A stretch of 7,598 bases of DNA, from the NCBI GenBank assembly GCA_003222935.1, contig QHXL01000241.1, positions 1 to 7,598 of the forward strand. Reading direction: 5' to 3'. Each line of letters starts with the position of its first letter. Positions within the stretch are counted from its first letter, which is position 1. This document shows positions 5,430 to 7,598 of this stretch, in pieces. This DNA is from Acidobacteriota bacterium (lineage in GTDB: Bacteria; Acidobacteriota; Blastocatellia; Pyrinomonadales; Pyrinomonadaceae). Both the position numbers and the translations under genes were made by a program. The notes under the pieces were generated by a model. It was not told the DNA's origin and did not search any database. It saw nothing but the letters and a program-made list of their open reading frames with translations.

Positions 5430-7598
5430 ATGCAAACTAGCACCTCCGACCGAGGCCGGGTCCTAATTGTCGACGACGACAAGCAGGTTCTAGATCTATT
5501 GGTCGAGCTCCTGGCCGCCGAAGGCTATGAGGTTACCAGTGCCACAGATGGACTGGCAGCCTTGAAGCTTGCTGCATCGTTTCAACCTGACGTCGTAATT
5601 AGCGACGTAGTGATGCCCGTGCTAAACGGTTTGGAACTCTGTCGTCAGCTGAAAGATGACGAGCGGACTAATAGTGTTCCTGTGATGCTGATTAGTGGCA
5701 TCAGGCGCTCAGATAATGATGGGCTGCTGGGTCTTCACGCCGGCGCCGACGACTATCTCGATTTACCGTTCAAGAACGAAGAGTTGATGGTGAAGGTCGC
5801 CCGATTAGTTGAGCGACATCGAATTCAAAAGCATTACCGGGAGATTGTCGAACAAGCTGCGGACATTATCTACACCCGCAATATGAACGGTTACCTCACC
5901 AGCATCAATCTAGCTGGTGCGCGCTTTTTCGGTCGCTCTGTAACCGAACTGATTGGCAAACACGTGAGCGAAATAATTGGCGAGACCTCACCGAACTGCG
6001 TCATAAAAGAGTCGCGAAGCCGCACGGACAATTCTGCACTCCGCTCAACATACAAACTAAAAGATGCATCGGGCGACGTCCGCTTTTTGGAGGGCGTTAC
6101 AACTATCGAAACCGATCGTCATGGTCGGGCGATTGGTGTTCGTGGCGTCGTTCGCGACATAACGGACCAGAAGGTAGCCGAGGAAGCATTAAAAGAGAGC
6201 GAAGCGCGATACCGTAAGTTAGTGGAATTGTCGCCTGATGCCATCGTTGTTCATGCCGACAGCAAGTTTACATACCTGAATCCCGCCGCAGTGAAACTCT
6301 GGGGAGCTTCGAGTCAAGATGAGTTATTAGGTAAGTCGATCTATGACATGGTTGAACCGACGGTCCGGAACAAGGTTAAGGAGCGGTTCGATCATATAGA
6401 GAAATTACAGCAACCGTTATTTTTGGCGGAACAGAAATGCATACGGCTCGATGGCACACTGATCGACGTTGAGGTCATGGGAATACCTTTCACCTCAGGC
6501 AATAAGTTGGCGGTCCAGGCGGTGTTTCGGGATATCACGGAACAACGACGTGCTGGTGAAGCATTAAAGGAAACAGAACAGCGACTCAGGACCGTCGTGG
6601 GTAGCGCTTCCCTGATTCTTTTTGCTACGGACAAGAACGGGGTCTTCACTTTGTGTGAGGGTGAAGGACTCAAGAGCTTGAATCTAAAACCTGGTGAACT
6701 TGTCGGCCAATCGATGTACGAAGTCTACGCTGACTCGCCGCGAGTTGTTGACAATCTTCGCCGTGCACTAACAGGAGAAGCTTTTACTGTCGCGATAGAA
6801 GTGAAGGACCTGGTTTTTGCAATACGTTACTCACCTTTAGTCGACGAAGAAAGCAATGTACTTGGTGTAATAGGTGTCGCGACTGACATCACGGAGCAGC
6901 GACGAGTCGAAGCGGTAATTAGTGACAGCGAAGAGCGTTATCGCGAGCTGTTTGAGAATGCCAACGACATCATCTACACGCACGACCTGGGCGGCAACTT
7001 TACTTCGCTCAATCGGAGTGGGGAGCGTCTCACCGGGTATTCCCGCGAAGAGGCGGCACTGATGAATGTCGCTGATGTAATCGCGCCGGAATACCTGGAT
7101 CTTGCAAAGGAGATGATTGCCCAAAAAGAATCTGACAAGATCTCGACAGTCTACGAGATCGACATCATTTCCAAAGAAGGACGTCGCGTTCGATTAGAGG
7201 TAAGCACACGGGTTATTTTTCGAGATGGAAAACCTGTAGGCGTACAGGGTATCGGTCGCGACTTAACTGAACGCAAGCGATCCGAAGATGCATTGAAGGA
7301 GACGCAGGCATTCTTCAATAGCTTCATGGACAACAGTCCCGCTGTTGCGTTCATGAAGGATGCAGAAGGTAAATACGTTTACGTCAACAAACCCTTCGAA
7401 CGCCTCTTTGGTAAACCGCTTGGTTATCTTCAAGGCAAGAAGAGTTTCGATTGGTTGCCTTCACCACTAGCTGAAGAAACCCATCACCACGACCTGAAGA
7501 TACTCAATTCAGGTCAGCCGGAAGAGATTATCGAAACGGTGCCAACTGAGGATGGAACTCTCCATCACTGGCTCGTCTTCAAGTTTCCAACTTCCGAT
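5430..7598 (+). CDS. Response-regulator receiver protein with five PAS domains, 3'-truncated (probable hybrid sensor)
   Basis: From ATG 5430 the frame is open to the window end (723 codons), so the output module (histidine kinase, cyclase or other) is not visible. Residues about 10-126 form a receiver domain: VLIVDDD with the acidic pocket at D15/D16, phosphoacceptor D59 in SDVVMP, S89 at the conserved Ser/Thr position, and AGADDYLDLPF, where the near-invariant Lys before Pro is Leu112. Five PAS domains follow, at about 137-249, 258-372, 381-490, 501-615 and from 626 to the edge. The first four close with a typical DIT/DLT-E/DQ segment (D243, D368, D486, D611). Linkers such as EEALKESEARYRKL and EALKETEQRL look like coiled-coil S-helices. 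No membrane segment is visible, so the protein appears cytoplasmic and PAS ligands cannot be predicted. The start is supported by the receiver beginning at once; upstream TGGA (5418-5421) is only a weak ribosome-binding site. Confidence 0.93.
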   Translation, partial: MQTSTSDRGRVLIVDDDKQVLDLLVELLAAEGYEVTSATDGLAALKLAASFQPDVVISDVVMPVLNGLELCRQLKDDERTNSVPVMLISGIRRSDNDGLLGLHAGADDYLDLPFKNEELMVKVARLVERHRIQKHYREIVEQAADIIYTRNMNGYLTSINLAGARFFGRSVTELIGKHVSEIIGETSPNCVIKESRSRTDNSALRSTYKLKDASGDVRFLEGVTTIETDRHGRAIGVRGVVRDITDQKVAEEALKESEARYRKLVELSPDAIVVHADSKFTYLNPAAVKLWGASSQDELLGKSIYDMVEPTVRNKVKERFDHIEKLQQPLFLAEQKCIRLDGTLIDVEVMGIPFTSGNKLAVQAVFRDITEQRRAGEALKETEQRLRTVVGSASLILFATDKNGVFTLCEGEGLKSLNLKPGELVGQSMYEVYADSPRVVDNLRRALTGEAFTVAIEVKDLVFAIRYSPLVDEESNVLGVIGVATDITEQRRVEAVISDSEERYRELFENANDIIYTHDLGGNFTSLNRSGERLTGYSREEAALMNVADVIAPEYLDLAKEMIAQKESDKISTVYEIDIISKEGRRVRLEVSTRVIFRDGKPVGVQGIGRDLTERKRSEDALKETQAFFNSFMDNSPAVAFMKDAEGKYVYVNKPFERLFGKPLGYLQGKKSFDWLPSPLAEETHHHDLKILNSGQPEEIIETVPTEDGTLHHWLVFKFPTSD

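Noticed and set aside
6392..7354. Three minus-strand frames of 67-95 residues inside the sensor gene
   Set aside because: They lie wholly within a continuous plus-strand frame with recognisable PAS domains; compositions look like reverse-strand artefacts.
1..7598. CRISPR array, insertion sequence, tRNA/rRNA gene, toxin-antitoxin or phage cassette
   Set aside because: No regularly spaced repeats, terminal inverted repeats with a transposase, cloverleaf-like segments or characteristic small gene pairs were seen on either strand.

Overview
The window reads as chromosomal DNA from a bacterium of the phylum Acidobacteriota, and its roughly balanced base composition would suit a Blastocatellia/Pyrinomonadales-type lineage. 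This is inference. It rests on two tandem secreted VWA proteins of the 'VWFA-related Acidobacterial' type, a PknB-like kinase fused to a membrane segment, a TolB/FlgO-like domain and TPRs, and a receiver plus multi-PAS sensor. Start codons mostly lack a clear Shine-Dalgarno sequence.

Layout. (1) Positions 3-311, plus strand: C-terminal end of an RluA/RluD-family pseudouridine synthase, cut by the window start. (2) Positions 308-2879, minus strand: a receptor-type Ser/Thr protein kinase gene, convergent with (1) and overlapping its stop codon. It is split by a frameshift at about 2204-2208 into an N-terminal kinase piece (2205-2879) and a piece carrying the kinase C-lobe, membrane segment, TolB-like domain and TPRs (308-2194). 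(3) Positions 2880-3109: divergent intergenic region. (4) Positions 3110-4097, plus strand: a secreted VWA protein, also split, by a lesion at about 3591-3605. (5) Positions 4109-5248, plus strand: an intact paralogous secreted VWA protein. (6) Positions 5249-5429: intergenic region with a hairpin, a good sigma70-like promoter and a perfect 8-bp dyad just after the predicted transcription start. (7) Position 5430 to the window end, plus strand: a receiver-domain protein with five PAS domains, still open at the edge, so its output domain is unseen.

How the genes may work together. The kinase and the sensor are signalling proteins, and the VWA pair is predicted to act outside the cytoplasm. The arrangement (kinase divergent from a VWA pair, followed by a sensor with its own promoter) could be an envelope-sensing neighbourhood, but nothing in the sequence proves a functional link.

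Most worth a second look: the two frame lesions in neighbouring genes (assembly error or real decay), a receiver domain whose near-invariant lysine is leucine, the dyad with two mutually exclusive hairpins in the sensor leader, and PAS copies that look internally duplicated. I found no mobile element, CRISPR array, tRNA or rRNA.
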